Shown in pieces: positions 28,253 to 36,948 of a DNA stretch of 64,000 nucleotides. A program made the translations under genes and the position numbers. Positions within the stretch are counted from its first letter, which is position 1. Every line of letters starts with the position of its first letter. The stretch spans positions 1 through 64,000 of the forward strand of contig CACDZM010000001.1 in the NCBI GenBank assembly GCA_902557215.1, written 5' to 3'. The stretch is from an uncultured Pelagibacteraceae bacterium (GTDB taxonomy: Bacteria > Pseudomonadota > Alphaproteobacteria > Pelagibacterales > Pelagibacteraceae). The notes under the pieces are model-generated. The model was not told the DNA's origin and searched no databases. It saw nothing but the letters and a program-made list of their open reading frames with translations.

Positions 28253-28281
28253 TTTTAACAAAAGTGTAACAATTCTGTAAT
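28253..28281 (+). promoter_or_regulatory. three-unit Pho box upstream of pstS
   Basis: TTTTAAC-AAAA-GTGTAAC-AATT-CTGTAAT: three half-sites start at 28253, 28264 and 28275, an exact 11-bp period. The shape matches PhoB tandem direct repeats, and the unit resembles the classic CTGTCAT half-site. It ends 70 bp before the pstS ATG. This is the clearest Pho box in the window and the model I used for the others. Confidence 0.75.
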
Positions 28282-28351
28282 ATTAAAGATTCAATAAATT
28301 TATACGAGTCAATCATCTTTTAATTAATAAATAACGAAAGGATTAAAAATA

Positions 28352-29383
28352 ATGAAAAAACTAACTATAGTAATTGCTTCTTTAGTTGCACTTTCAATTG
28401 CAACTGTTGCTCAAGCAAGAGATCAAATTAAGATAGTTGGTTCTTCTACAGTATTCCCTTATGCAACAGTTGTTGCTGAAAGATTTGGTGGTTCAGGATT
28501 TAAAACTCCTGTAATCGAGTCTACTGGTACTGGTGGTGGAGCTAAACTATTCTGTGCTGGTGTAGGTGAACAACATCCAGATATTACAAATGCATCAAGA
28601 GCTATGAAAGATAAAGAAAAAGCTCTATGTAAGAAAAATGGTGTTAATGATATCGTTGAGATCGTAATTGGTAACGATGGTATTACATTAGCTTACAGCA
28701 AAGATGCAAAACCAGTAAACTTTACTAAAGAACAATTATATTTAGCACTTGCTGCTCATACAGTTGTTGATGGTAAATTAGTTCCAAATATTTATAAAAC
28801 TTGGGACCAAATTGACCCTAGCTTACCAAAACAAAAAATTTCAGTGATGATCCCACCAGGAACATCAGGAACTAGAGATGCTTGGAATTCTTTGGTAATG
28901 AAAAAAGGTATGACTAAAGAAGCTAAAGCTCTTTATAAAGCTGGTTTTGAAGCTGGAAATAAAAAATACAAAAAACCTCAAAAACTTTACAGAGAAGATG
29001 GTGCTGCTATTGAAGTTGGAGAAAACGATAGTTTAATCATCCAAAAGTTAACTCAAGATAAAGAAATGTTTGGTTTCTTTGGTTTCAGTTATTTCTTAGC
29101 TGCAAAAGATAAATTGCAAGCAGCAAGTATTGATGGTGGACAACCGTCATTAAAGTCTATTCAAGACTACAGTTATGCTGTTGCTAGACCTTTATTCTTC
29201 TACGTGAAAAAAGCACACGTTGGAGTAATTCCAGGCTTACATGAGTTTGTGAAAGAATTCACAACTAAGAAAGCTATTGGAAAAGGTGGTTACTTAGCAG
29301 ACATTGGTTTAGTGCCATTAGACTCTAAGTTGTATAAAACAACTAGAACTAATGCTACGAAGCTAGTTGCTATGGGTAATTAA
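28352..29383 (+). CDS. pstS: phosphate ABC transporter, substrate-binding protein
   Basis: This is the periplasmic phosphate-binding protein of the high-affinity Pst system (343 aa). The signal peptide spans about residues 1-22 (ending AQA). IKIVGSSTVFPYATVVAERF is the start of the mature protein and its phosphate-binding loop; STGTGGGAKLFCAG and IPPGTSGTRDAW are the other ligand loops. This is the long PstS type common in Alphaproteobacteria. A GAAAGGA ribosome site lies ahead of the ATG. A rho-independent terminator follows, which should let PstS be made in excess over the permease. Confidence 0.96.
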   Translation: MKKLTIVIASLVALSIATVAQARDQIKIVGSSTVFPYATVVAERFGGSGFKTPVIESTGTGGGAKLFCAGVGEQHPDITNASRAMKDKEKALCKKNGVNDIVEIVIGNDGITLAYSKDAKPVNFTKEQLYLALAAHTVVDGKLVPNIYKTWDQIDPSLPKQKISVMIPPGTSGTRDAWNSLVMKKGMTKEAKALYKAGFEAGNKKYKKPQKLYREDGAAIEVGENDSLIIQKLTQDKEMFGFFGFSYFLAAKDKLQAASIDGGQPSLKSIQDYSYAVARPLFFYVKKAHVGVIPGLHEFVKEFTTKKAIGKGGYLADIGLVPLDSKLYKTTRTNATKLVAMGN

Positions 29384-29407
29384 TTATTCCTCAGTTAACA
29401 AATGATT

Positions 29408-29439
29408 AAAAAGGGGGTCTTTTTAGACCCCTTTTTTTT
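29408..29439 (+). terminator. rho-independent terminator between pstS and pstC
   Basis: GGGGTCT (29414-29420) pairs with AGACCCC (29425-29431) around a TTTT loop, extended by A/T pairs, and runs into eight T residues. It is the strongest intrinsic terminator I see in the window. Placed between pstS and pstC it probably attenuates, so the permease genes are transcribed by read-through. Confidence 0.88.
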
Positions 29440-29474
29440 AAAAAAAGAGTAAAGTCCTCACTTAAGGAGATTCT

Positions 29475-30860
29475 GTGAACTTAATATTATTTACATTTAT
29501 TGTTCTTCTAGGTTTCACAAGCTATTATTTTGGACGCAAAAAAGCATATACAATTCAATCTACAAAAAAAAGATTAACCGCATTACCACAATTTTATGGT
29601 TATTATCTTGCAATCTGGTGTGCAATACCAGCCTTTATAATTTTTTCATTATGGGCAATTTTTGAGCCCACAATTGTAAAACTATTAATCTTAAGTGATT
29701 ATTCAAATCAAGGTTATCTTGATGATGAATTAAATTTATTATACGAAAAATCAAAAGCATTGTCTCGAGGGCAATTCACTGGAGAAATTACACCTTTTAT
29801 TGAAGCTTCAGCTGAAAAATATTTAAGTCTTCGATCAATAGCTCAAAGTTCAAAAGTTGTTATAGTATTATCTGCAATTATTGCCTCTGTTGCTTATGCG
29901 TATAAAAGAATTTCATCTAATTCTAGAACAAGAGAACCAGTTGAAAAATTTTTGAACGCAGTTTTATTTACAGCTTCTTTAGCTGCAATATTAACTACTG
30001 TTGGAATAGTTTTCTCACTTATATTTCAAACTATAGATTTTTTTAAAGTAATTCCATTATTTGATTTTGTCTTTGGAACTCACTGGTATCCAGCAAAAGC
30101 TTTTGTTAGAGATTCTTCTGAGGCTTTAGATCCGACAATGTATTCAGATACTTTTGGAGCAGTCCCTATTTTTGCAGGTACTTTTTTTATTGCATTTATT
30201 GCTATGTGCGTTGCTATCCCAATTGGATTAATGAGTGGAATTTATTTAGCTGAATATGCATCAACTAAAGTTAGACAATATGCAAAACCATTAATTGAAA
30301 TTTTAGCTGGTATACCAACAGTTGTTTATGGTTTTTTTGCTGCCCTAACTGTTGGACCATTTTTGAAAGAATTAGGAACTTCAATGGGTCTTGAAGTTTC
30401 AGCTGAAAGTGCTTTAGCAGCAGGAGGGGTAATGGGTATTATGATTATACCATTTATTTCAAGTTTAAGTGACGATGTAATTACAAGTGTGCCTCAAAGT
30501 TTAAGAGATGGAAGTTACGCTATGGGAGCAACTAAATCAGAAACAATTAAGAGAGTTATTTTTCCCGCGGCATTGCCGGGGATAGTTGGATCTATTTTAC
30601 TTGGTGTTTCAAGAGCTATTGGAGAAACAATGATAGTTGTTATGGCCTCTGGTTTAGCTGCTAATTTAACTTTAAATCCTTTAGAGTCTACTTCAACGAT
30701 TACAGCTCAAATTGTAGTTATTCTAATTGGTGACCAAGCTTTTGGCGACCCAAAAACGCAAGCTGCTTTTGCTTTAGGTATGTCATTATTTTTAGTAACA
30801 CTTTGTTTAAATATTGTGGCCTTGAGAGTAGTTAAAAAATATAGAGAAAAATATGAATAA
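29475..30860 (+). CDS. pstC: phosphate ABC transporter, permease PstC
   Basis: PstC is one of the two membrane permease subunits of Pst (461 aa). I use the GTG start at 29475, preceded by a good AAGGAGA ribosome site at 29464-29470. The N-terminal ~200 residues add extra membrane and loop sequence, as in the long PstC forms of Alphaproteobacteria. The C-terminal half holds the permease fold with the coupling motif SYAMGATKSETIKRVIFPAALPG. It overlaps pstA by 8 bp. Confidence 0.95.
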   Translation: MNLILFTFIVLLGFTSYYFGRKKAYTIQSTKKRLTALPQFYGYYLAIWCAIPAFIIFSLWAIFEPTIVKLLILSDYSNQGYLDDELNLLYEKSKALSRGQFTGEITPFIEASAEKYLSLRSIAQSSKVVIVLSAIIASVAYAYKRISSNSRTREPVEKFLNAVLFTASLAAILTTVGIVFSLIFQTIDFFKVIPLFDFVFGTHWYPAKAFVRDSSEALDPTMYSDTFGAVPIFAGTFFIAFIAMCVAIPIGLMSGIYLAEYASTKVRQYAKPLIEILAGIPTVVYGFFAALTVGPFLKELGTSMGLEVSAESALAAGGVMGIMIIPFISSLSDDVITSVPQSLRDGSYAMGATKSETIKRVIFPAALPGIVGSILLGVSRAIGETMIVVMASGLAANLTLNPLESTSTITAQIVVILIGDQAFGDPKTQAAFALGMSLFLVTLCLNIVALRVVKKYREKYE

Positions 30861-32121
30861 AAATAAAGAACAATTATTAAATAAAAGATATAAAGCTGAA
30901 CAGCGATTTCGCTTATACGGTCTGAGTGCAATTTTTATGGCACTTTTATTTTTAACAATCTTTATTTTTAAAATTTTTTCAACTGGCTATTCAGCTTTTC
31001 AAAAAACATGGCTTATTGTTCCAGTAACTTTCGATGCTGAATTAATGATGTTAGACCAAAATCCTTCTAAAGAAGATTTACAGGACGCTGATTATTACGA
31101 TATAGCATTAAAATCAATGGCTGATTTAGATCCAAACGCCAATGAAGATCAAGAAAATGAATTGAAGAGAATGGTGTCTTATTTTTTTGAAAAAGAAATT
31201 AAAAATGAACTTTTAAATGACCCTAATTTAATAGGAAAAACAAAGGAAGTTTATCTAACTGCTTCAGATGATTTAGACCAAGTCTTTAAAGGAAATTATC
31301 CAAGAGATTTACCTGAAGACCAAAGAAGAGTAAGCGATTATCAATTAAAAATTTTTGATCAACTTGTTGCAAATGGTAAGGTTGAAAGTAAATTTAATAT
31401 AAGTTTTTTTACAAATGCTGACTCAAGAGAAGCTGAGCTAGCTGGAATAGCAAGTTCATTTATGGGCTCAATTTTTTCTATACTTGTTTGTTTAATGATA
31501 GCTTTTCCTGTTGCGGTTCTAGCTGCAATCTATCTTGAAGAATTTGCCCCTAAAAATAGATTTACTGATTTTATTGAAGTTAATATAAACAACTTAGCAG
31601 CGGTTCCATCTATAGTTTTTGGTCTATTAGGGTTAGGAGTTTTATTGGCTATATTTCAATTACCAAGGTCTACCCCATTAGTTGGAGGTATCACTTTGTC
31701 CTTAATGACCTTACCAACAATAATTATAGCTGCTAGAGCATCTTTAAAAGCAGTTCCACCAAGTATAAGAGAGGCAGCACTTGCTATGGGAGCAAGTCGA
31801 ATGCAAACCACAATGCATCATACAGTTCCTCTTTCTATGCCTGGCACGTTATCAGGAACAATAATTGGTTTAGCTCAAGCTTTAGGAGAAACTGCACCCT
31901 TAATTTTAATTGGAATGGTTGCTTTTGTTAACACGATACCTGGATCACCCATGGATCCTGCTGCAAGCTTACCAGTTCAAATTTATATTTGGGCTGAAAG
32001 TGCTGAAAGGGGATTTGTAGAAAAAGTTTCGGCATGTATAATGGTCTTACTTGGCTTTTTAATAATAATGAATTTATTTGCCCAAATAATAAGACATAAG
32101 TTTGAGAAAAAATGGAGTTAA
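30853..32121 (+). CDS. pstA: phosphate ABC transporter, permease PstA
   Basis: PstA is the second permease subunit (422 aa). One N-terminal membrane helix is followed by a long acidic periplasmic insertion (about residues 60-190), then the core membrane domain with the EAA motif [21 protein letters not shown] and [18 protein letters not shown]. The large insertion is typical of the DUF3333-bearing PstA proteins of Alphaproteobacteria. It ends one base before the ATG of pstB. Confidence 0.95.
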   Translation: MNKNKEQLLNKRYKAEQRFRLYGLSAIFMALLFLTIFIFKIFSTGYSAFQKTWLIVPVTFDAELMMLDQNPSKEDLQDADYYDIALKSMADLDPNANEDQENELKRMVSYFFEKEIKNELLNDPNLIGKTKEVYLTASDDLDQVFKGNYPRDLPEDQRRVSDYQLKIFDQLVANGKVESKFNISFFTNADSREAELAGIASSFMGSIFSILVCLMIAFPVAVLAAIYLEEFAPKNRFTDFIEVNINNLAAVPSIVFGLLGLGVLLAIFQLPRSTPLVGGITLSLMTLPTIIIAARASLKAVPPSIREAALAMGASRMQTTMHHTVPLSMPGTLSGTIIGLAQALGETAPLILIGMVAFVNTIPGSPMDPAASLPVQIYIWAESAERGFVEKVSACIMVLLGFLIIMNLFAQIIRHKFEKKWS

Positions 32122-32122
32122 A

Positions 32123-32878
32123 ATGATAAAGATTAAAGCAAAAGATGTTGATGTTTTTTATGGAAAAAAACAAGCGCTCTTTAATATAAGTTTAGATATT
32201 GAGGAAAATCAAGTAACGGCATTAATTGGTCCATCTGGTTGTGGTAAATCAACTTTCCTAAGATGTCTTAATAGAATGAATGATGTAATTGATATCTGTA
32301 GTGTTAAAGGAGAAATTTTAATTAATGATTTTAATATCAATGATAAAAGTTGTGATGTCGTAAGACTAAGAGAAAAAATTGGTATGGTTTTTCAAAAACC
32401 CAATCCTTTCCCAAAAACTTTATATGAAAATGTATCTTACGGTCCAACAATTCATGGTATGGCTCAATCAAAACAAGAAATGGATGAAATTGTTGAAACT
32501 AGTTTGAAAAAGGCTGCACTATGGGAAGAGGTAAAAGATAGGTTGCATGAACCTGGAACTGGATTATCTGGAGGACAACAGCAAAGACTTTGTATTGCTA
32601 GAGCGATTTCTGTAAGACCTGAAGTTATATTAATGGATGAACCTTGTTCAGCATTAGATCCAATAGCAACAGCACAAATTGAAGAATTGATTGATGAGTT
32701 AAAAAAAGAGCACACAATAATAATTGTAACTCATTCTATGGCTCAAGCAGCACGTGTTTCTCAAAATACAGGTTTTTTTCATTTAGGACAATTGATTGAA
32801 CATGGATCTACTGATAAAATATTTAAGAATCCTGATAATAAAAAAACGCAAGATTATATAACAGGGAGGTTCGGATAA
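32123..32878 (+). CDS. pstB: phosphate ABC transporter, ATP-binding protein
   Basis: PstB is the ATPase that drives Pst (251 aa from this start). I chose the ATG at 32123, which has GGAG at 32114-32117, over a TTG 21 bp upstream inside pstA. The Walker A motif is [19 protein letters not shown], the signature [15 protein letters not shown], and Walker [14 protein letters not shown]. The stop overlaps the phoU start by one base. Besides transport, PstB takes part in signalling to PhoR. Confidence 0.97.
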   Translation: MIKIKAKDVDVFYGKKQALFNISLDIEENQVTALIGPSGCGKSTFLRCLNRMNDVIDICSVKGEILINDFNINDKSCDVVRLREKIGMVFQKPNPFPKTLYENVSYGPTIHGMAQSKQEMDEIVETSLKKAALWEEVKDRLHEPGTGLSGGQQQRLCIARAISVRPEVILMDEPCSALDPIATAQIEELIDELKKEHTIIIVTHSMAQAARVSQNTGFFHLGQLIEHGSTDKIFKNPDNKKTQDYITGRFG

Positions 32879-33585
32879 TGTCTGAAGCACCACATACAGT
32901 CAAATCTTACGAAGAAGAACTAAAAAATCTTAATGCTAATATAATTAAAATGGGAAGTGCATGTGAAGATTCTTTAGGTAAAGCAATTCAAGCCATTACA
33001 ACAAGAGATACCAATATTGCAGAAGCTGTTATTCAAGAAGATGAAAAAATAGATAAATATGAGACTTTAATTGAACAGCAAGTTGTGAATTTAATTGCTT
33101 TAAGACAACCTATGGCAATTGATTTAAGAGAGACAGTAACGGCTTTGAAAATGTCTTCAGATTTAGAAAGAATAGGTGATTTAGCAAAAAATATATCCAA
33201 GAGAACACTTTTGCTTAACGAAAATCTTCCAAAGAACTTGGTAGACTCATTGAATAGAGTATCTACCAATGTTCAAAAACAATTAAAATCAACATTAGAT
33301 GCTTATCTAGAAAGATCTGCGCCAATGGCAGTAAATGTTTGGGAAGGTGATGAGCAAATAGATGATCTAACAAATCTTTGTATGCAAGAAGTTATAAAAT
33401 ATCTTAAAGAAAATGAAAAAAATTTAGAAGATGGAACCCATTTATTGTTTGTAACTAAAAACATAGAGCGTATTGGTGATCATACTACAAATGTTGCAGA
33501 ACAAGTTTATTATTTAGTTAAAGGCGAATATTTAGAAGGTGATAGACCCAAGGGAACAGAGCCAATTGTAACCGGAGAAAAATGA
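32878..33585 (+). CDS. phoU: phosphate signalling protein PhoU
   Basis: PhoU (235 aa) links the Pst transporter to PhoR and keeps the regulon off when phosphate is plentiful. Its two PhoU three-helix repeats are visible, each with a metal-binding segment: MSSDLERIGDLAKNISKR in the first half and TKNIERIGDHTTNVAEQVYY in the second. It starts on the pstB stop codon and ends 3 bp before phoB. Confidence 0.97.
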   Translation: MSEAPHTVKSYEEELKNLNANIIKMGSACEDSLGKAIQAITTRDTNIAEAVIQEDEKIDKYETLIEQQVVNLIALRQPMAIDLRETVTALKMSSDLERIGDLAKNISKRTLLLNENLPKNLVDSLNRVSTNVQKQLKSTLDAYLERSAPMAVNVWEGDEQIDDLTNLCMQEVIKYLKENEKNLEDGTHLLFVTKNIERIGDHTTNVAEQVYYLVKGEYLEGDRPKGTEPIVTGEK

Positions 33586-33588
33586 TTT

Positions 33589-34272
33589 ATGTCAGCTCAT
33601 GTTTTCATAGCTGAAGATGAAGCATCAATTGTTAGTTTGTTAAAGTACAATCTTGAAAAAGAAGGTTATAAAGTCAGTCATTCAGAAAATGGAGAAGATG
33701 CTCTTAAACAAATAAAATTAAAACAGCCAGATTTAATATTAATGGATTGGATGTTACCAGAATTATCTGGTGTTGAAATTTGTAAAAACTTAAAAAAAGA
33801 TAATAAGTTTAATGATATTCCTGTCATTATGTTAACTGCAAAAGGGGAGGAAGAAGACAAATTAAAAGCATTTGATACAGGTGCAGATGATTATGTAACT
33901 AAACCTTTTAGTCAAAAAGAATTGAATGCTAGAATTAAATCTTTATTGAGAAGATCTAAACCTCAATCATCATCAGACATTGTAGAATTTACTGATTTAA
34001 AAATAGATCGGATTACAAAAAGAGTTTATAGAAAAGATAAAGAAATTACTTTGGGTCCAACTGAATTTAAACTCTTAGATTTTTTTATCAAAAATCCAAA
34101 AAGAGTTTATTCAAGAGAACAACTCTTAAACAATGTTTGGGGAGAAAATATATATGTTGAGTCTAGAACAGTTGATGTTCATATTAGAAGATTAAGACAA
34201 GCAATTAACATACAAAATACAAAACCTTTAATTAGAACAGTAAGATCAGCTGGTTATTCTTTAGAATCTTGA
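33589..34272 (+). CDS. phoB: phosphate-regulon response regulator
   Basis: PhoB (227 aa) is the OmpR-family activator that binds the tandem half-sites described here. The receiver domain carries the acidic pocket AEDE near residue 9, the phosphoacceptor in LILMDWMLPELSG (Asp53) and the conserved lysine in TKPFSQKEL. The winged-helix DNA-binding domain has LGPTEFKLLDFFI and the recognition-helix region SRTVDVHIRRLRQAI. Its last 19 bp overlap the convergent sixA-like gene. Confidence 0.96.
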   Translation: MSAHVFIAEDEASIVSLLKYNLEKEGYKVSHSENGEDALKQIKLKQPDLILMDWMLPELSGVEICKNLKKDNKFNDIPVIMLTAKGEEEDKLKAFDTGADDYVTKPFSQKELNARIKSLLRRSKPQSSSDIVEFTDLKIDRITKRVYRKDKEITLGPTEFKLLDFFIKNPKRVYSREQLLNNVWGENIYVESRTVDVHIRRLRQAINIQNTKPLIRTVRSAGYSLES

Positions 34273-34778
34273 AGATCTTTGGGTCTTATAAATTTTTTTA
34301 ATACTCCCTTTTTCTCAACTTCATTCCAGGATTTAATATCAAACTCAATTTTTGCAAATGCTGCTGTTGGGAATTTATAATTCATTAGTTTAAAATTATT
34401 CGTATTATGATTTTTTGTAAGATTTCGTACTAAATTTTTCACTGATGGTTCATGGTTTATAATCAAAATTGATTTATATTCACTGGATATTTCTTTAATT
34501 TTTTTTACAATTGCATTCTCATCAACTAAATATAAATCTTTTGAAAAATTAACTTTTTTTGGCTTATTAATTTTCTTGGATAAAATTTGAAAAGTTTTTT
34601 TTGTTCTTTTTGATGATGAAATTAATGCATAATCAAATTCAAATTTTTTTTTAACAAAAAATTCACAAATCATTTTTGCATTTTTCTTGCCTCTTTTAGT
34701 AAGTGGTCTATCAAAATCATTAATACTTAAATCATCCCAACTAGATTTTGCGTGTCTCATGACGTATAATTGATACAT
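34254..34778 (-). CDS. sixA: SixA-type histidine phosphatase
   Basis: This is a small phosphatase of the histidine phosphatase superfamily (174 aa). I place the start at 34778, where the protein begins MYQLYVMRHAKSSW with the catalytic RH motif (Arg8-His9); a longer reading would run into ppk. RPLTKRGKKNAK and LIINHEPSVKNLV (second active-site histidine) complete the family pattern. SixA-type enzymes remove phosphate from phosphohistidine; here the target is unknown. It is divergent from ppk with 13 bp between the start codons and overlaps the end of phoB. Confidence 0.85.
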   Translation of the reverse strand: MYQLYVMRHAKSSWDDLSINDFDRPLTKRGKKNAKMICEFFVKKKFEFDYALISSSKRTKKTFQILSKKINKPKKVNFSKDLYLVDENAIVKKIKEISSEYKSILIINHEPSVKNLVRNLTKNHNTNNFKLMNYKFPTAAFAKIEFDIKSWNEVEKKGVLKKFIRPKDLQDSKE

Positions 34779-34791
34779 AAAATCTAAATAT

Positions 34792-36948
34792 ATGACTGCT
34801 TTAAAAAAACAACATAAAGAAGAGTTGAAATCTAAATATATAAATAGAGAGCTTTCTTGGTTAAAATTCAACGATAGAGTACTTTTAGAGGCGCAAAATA
34901 TCGAAAATCCTCTTTATGAAAGAGTAAAGTTTTTATCAATTGCTGGGTCTAATCTAGATGAATTTTTTATGGTCCGTGTAGCTGGGTTATATAGTCAAAT
35001 AAAACAAGAAGTTGACTCACTAAGCTCTGATGGTTTGACACCTGAAGAGCAAATGGATGAGGTAGTGCTTGAAACTAAGAATCTATTAAAAAAACAGAAC
35101 AAAATTTTTATTCAACTGATTATGGAATTAAAAAAAAATAATATCAATTTAGTTAAACCAGTTAATTTAAATACTAAGGATAAAAAAAAACTTTTAGAAA
35201 TATTTAAAGAAGAGATTTACCCTTTATTAACACCATCAGCAATTGATCCTGCACATCCATTTCCATTTATAATCAATCAAGGAAGAGCAATTGTAATGAA
35301 GTTAAGAAAAAAAAATAAAAAAAGGATTTTAAACTCAATAATAGTAATACCAAAAGCATTATCTAGATTTATTGAAATTGAGTCTTCAAAAAATCATAAG
35401 AAATTTGTGATTCTAGATGATGTAATAAGTTTTTTTGCTAATGAAATTTTTCCAGATCATGATTTAGAAAAGAAAATGATTTTTAGAGTAATAAGAGACA
35501 GCGATGTAGAGATTCAAGAGGAAGCAGAAGATTTGGTTAGATCTTTTGAATTGGCTTTAAAAAGACGTAGAACGGGTGATATTGTTCGTTTAGAGGTTCT
35601 TGAAAATAGTGATAACGAATTGATAAGATTTATAACTAATAAATTAGATATAAATCCTGACTATATTTATGATGTTGCTGGCCTTGTTGGAATTCAAGAT
35701 ATAGATCAAATATGTAAAGTAAAAAATCCAAAATTAAGATTTAAACATTTTACACCTAGAGAAGTTGAAAGATTAAAAGAATATAATGATAATTTTTTTG
35801 AAACTATTAAAAAGAAAGATTTAGTTGTTCATCATCCTTTTGAAACATTTGACTCAGTAATTGAATTTTTAAACCAAGCAGCAAATGATAAAAAAGTTAT
35901 AGCTATAAAACAAACTCTATATAGAACAACTCTAGACTCACCTATTGTTAAAGCTTTAATAACAGCTGCAGAAAACGGAAAAACAGTTACCGCTTTAATT
36001 GAAATTAAAGCTAGATTTGATGAGGAAGCTAATATTCAACTATCAAGAAGTTTAGAAAAAGTAGGTGTTCAAATTGTTTATGGTTTTGCTAAATATAAAA
36101 CTCATGCAAAATCATCATTAGTTTTAAGAAGAGAACAGGGTAAAATACAAACTTATTTTCATTTAGGAACTGGCAATTATCATCCAGTAAATGCTAAAAT
36201 TTATACTGATTTGTCTTTATTTAGTTGTGATAAGAAAATGGCATCAGATGTTGAAAAGTTTTTCAATTATGTAACAGGATACGCAAAACCAAAAAATTTA
36301 AATAAAATTTCTATTTCGCCAGTAAATATGAGACAAACCCTAAATGAAAATATTGATGCTGAAATTAAAAATTCTAAAAATGGAAAATTTGCAGCTATTT
36401 GGGCAAAAATGAACTCTTTAGTAGATCCAGAAATTATTGATAAATTTTATGAAGCTTCGAATGCTGGTGTAAAAGTTCATTTATTTGTAAGGGGTGTTTG
36501 TTGTTTAAGACCAGGAGTAAAAGATAGATCAGAAAACATATTTGTAAAAAGTATCATAGGAAGATTTTTAGAGCATTCTAGAATTTACTGCTTTAGTAAT
36601 GGTACAAAAAAAATGCCTAATAGAAACGCAAAAGTATATATTTCGTCAGCTGATTTAATGCCGAGAAATTTAAATCGAAGGGTAGAACTTCTAGTCCCAA
36701 TTGAAAATGAGACTGTTCATGAACAGATCTTAGATCAAATAATGTTGGCAAATTATCTTGATACTAATCAGAGCTGGGAACTTGAAGCTGATGGTAATTA
36801 TAAAAAAATTAAATATAGTAAGAGCGATTCCTTTTCAGCTCATGAATATTTTATGAATAATCCGAGCTTATCTGGAAGAGGTAAAGCTAAACTAAGAATG
36901 CAGCCTAAACAACTGCACTTAAGATTGATTAAAAGTGGAAGTAATTAA
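34792..36948 (+). CDS. ppk: polyphosphate kinase 1
   Basis: PPK1 builds polyphosphate from ATP and runs in reverse (718 aa). NRELSWLKFNDRVLLEAQN starts the N-terminal domain, and the autophosphorylated histidine is in YKTHAKSSLVLRRE (His438), with HLGTGNYHP following. SSADLMPRNLNRRVELLVP is near the C-terminus. It is coupled to ppx (14 bp overlap) and adjoins the phosphate regulon, so polyphosphate turnover is probably managed with phosphate supply. I see no Pho box in the 13-bp gap in front of it. Confidence 0.97.
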   Translation: MTALKKQHKEELKSKYINRELSWLKFNDRVLLEAQNIENPLYERVKFLSIAGSNLDEFFMVRVAGLYSQIKQEVDSLSSDGLTPEEQMDEVVLETKNLLKKQNKIFIQLIMELKKNNINLVKPVNLNTKDKKKLLEIFKEEIYPLLTPSAIDPAHPFPFIINQGRAIVMKLRKKNKKRILNSIIVIPKALSRFIEIESSKNHKKFVILDDVISFFANEIFPDHDLEKKMIFRVIRDSDVEIQEEAEDLVRSFELALKRRRTGDIVRLEVLENSDNELIRFITNKLDINPDYIYDVAGLVGIQDIDQICKVKNPKLRFKHFTPREVERLKEYNDNFFETIKKKDLVVHHPFETFDSVIEFLNQAANDKKVIAIKQTLYRTTLDSPIVKALITAAENGKTVTALIEIKARFDEEANIQLSRSLEKVGVQIVYGFAKYKTHAKSSLVLRREQGKIQTYFHLGTGNYHPVNAKIYTDLSLFSCDKKMASDVEKFFNYVTGYAKPKNLNKISISPVNMRQTLNENIDAEIKNSKNGKFAAIWAKMNSLVDPEIIDKFYEASNAGVKVHLFVRGVCCLRPGVKDRSENIFVKSIIGRFLEHSRIYCFSNGTKKMPNRNAKVYISSADLMPRNLNRRVELLVPIENETVHEQILDQIMLANYLDTNQSWELEADGNYKKIKYSKSDSFSAHEYFMNNPSLSGRGKAKLRMQPKQLHLRLIKSGSN

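Noticed and set aside
32102-32122. TTG start for pstB inside pstA
   Set aside because: The ATG at 32123 has a GGAG ribosome site and gives the family's usual N-terminus.
34779-34871. N-terminal extension of the sixA-like protein
   Set aside because: It runs antisense into ppk; the MYQLYVMRHAK start has the normal distance to the catalytic RH.
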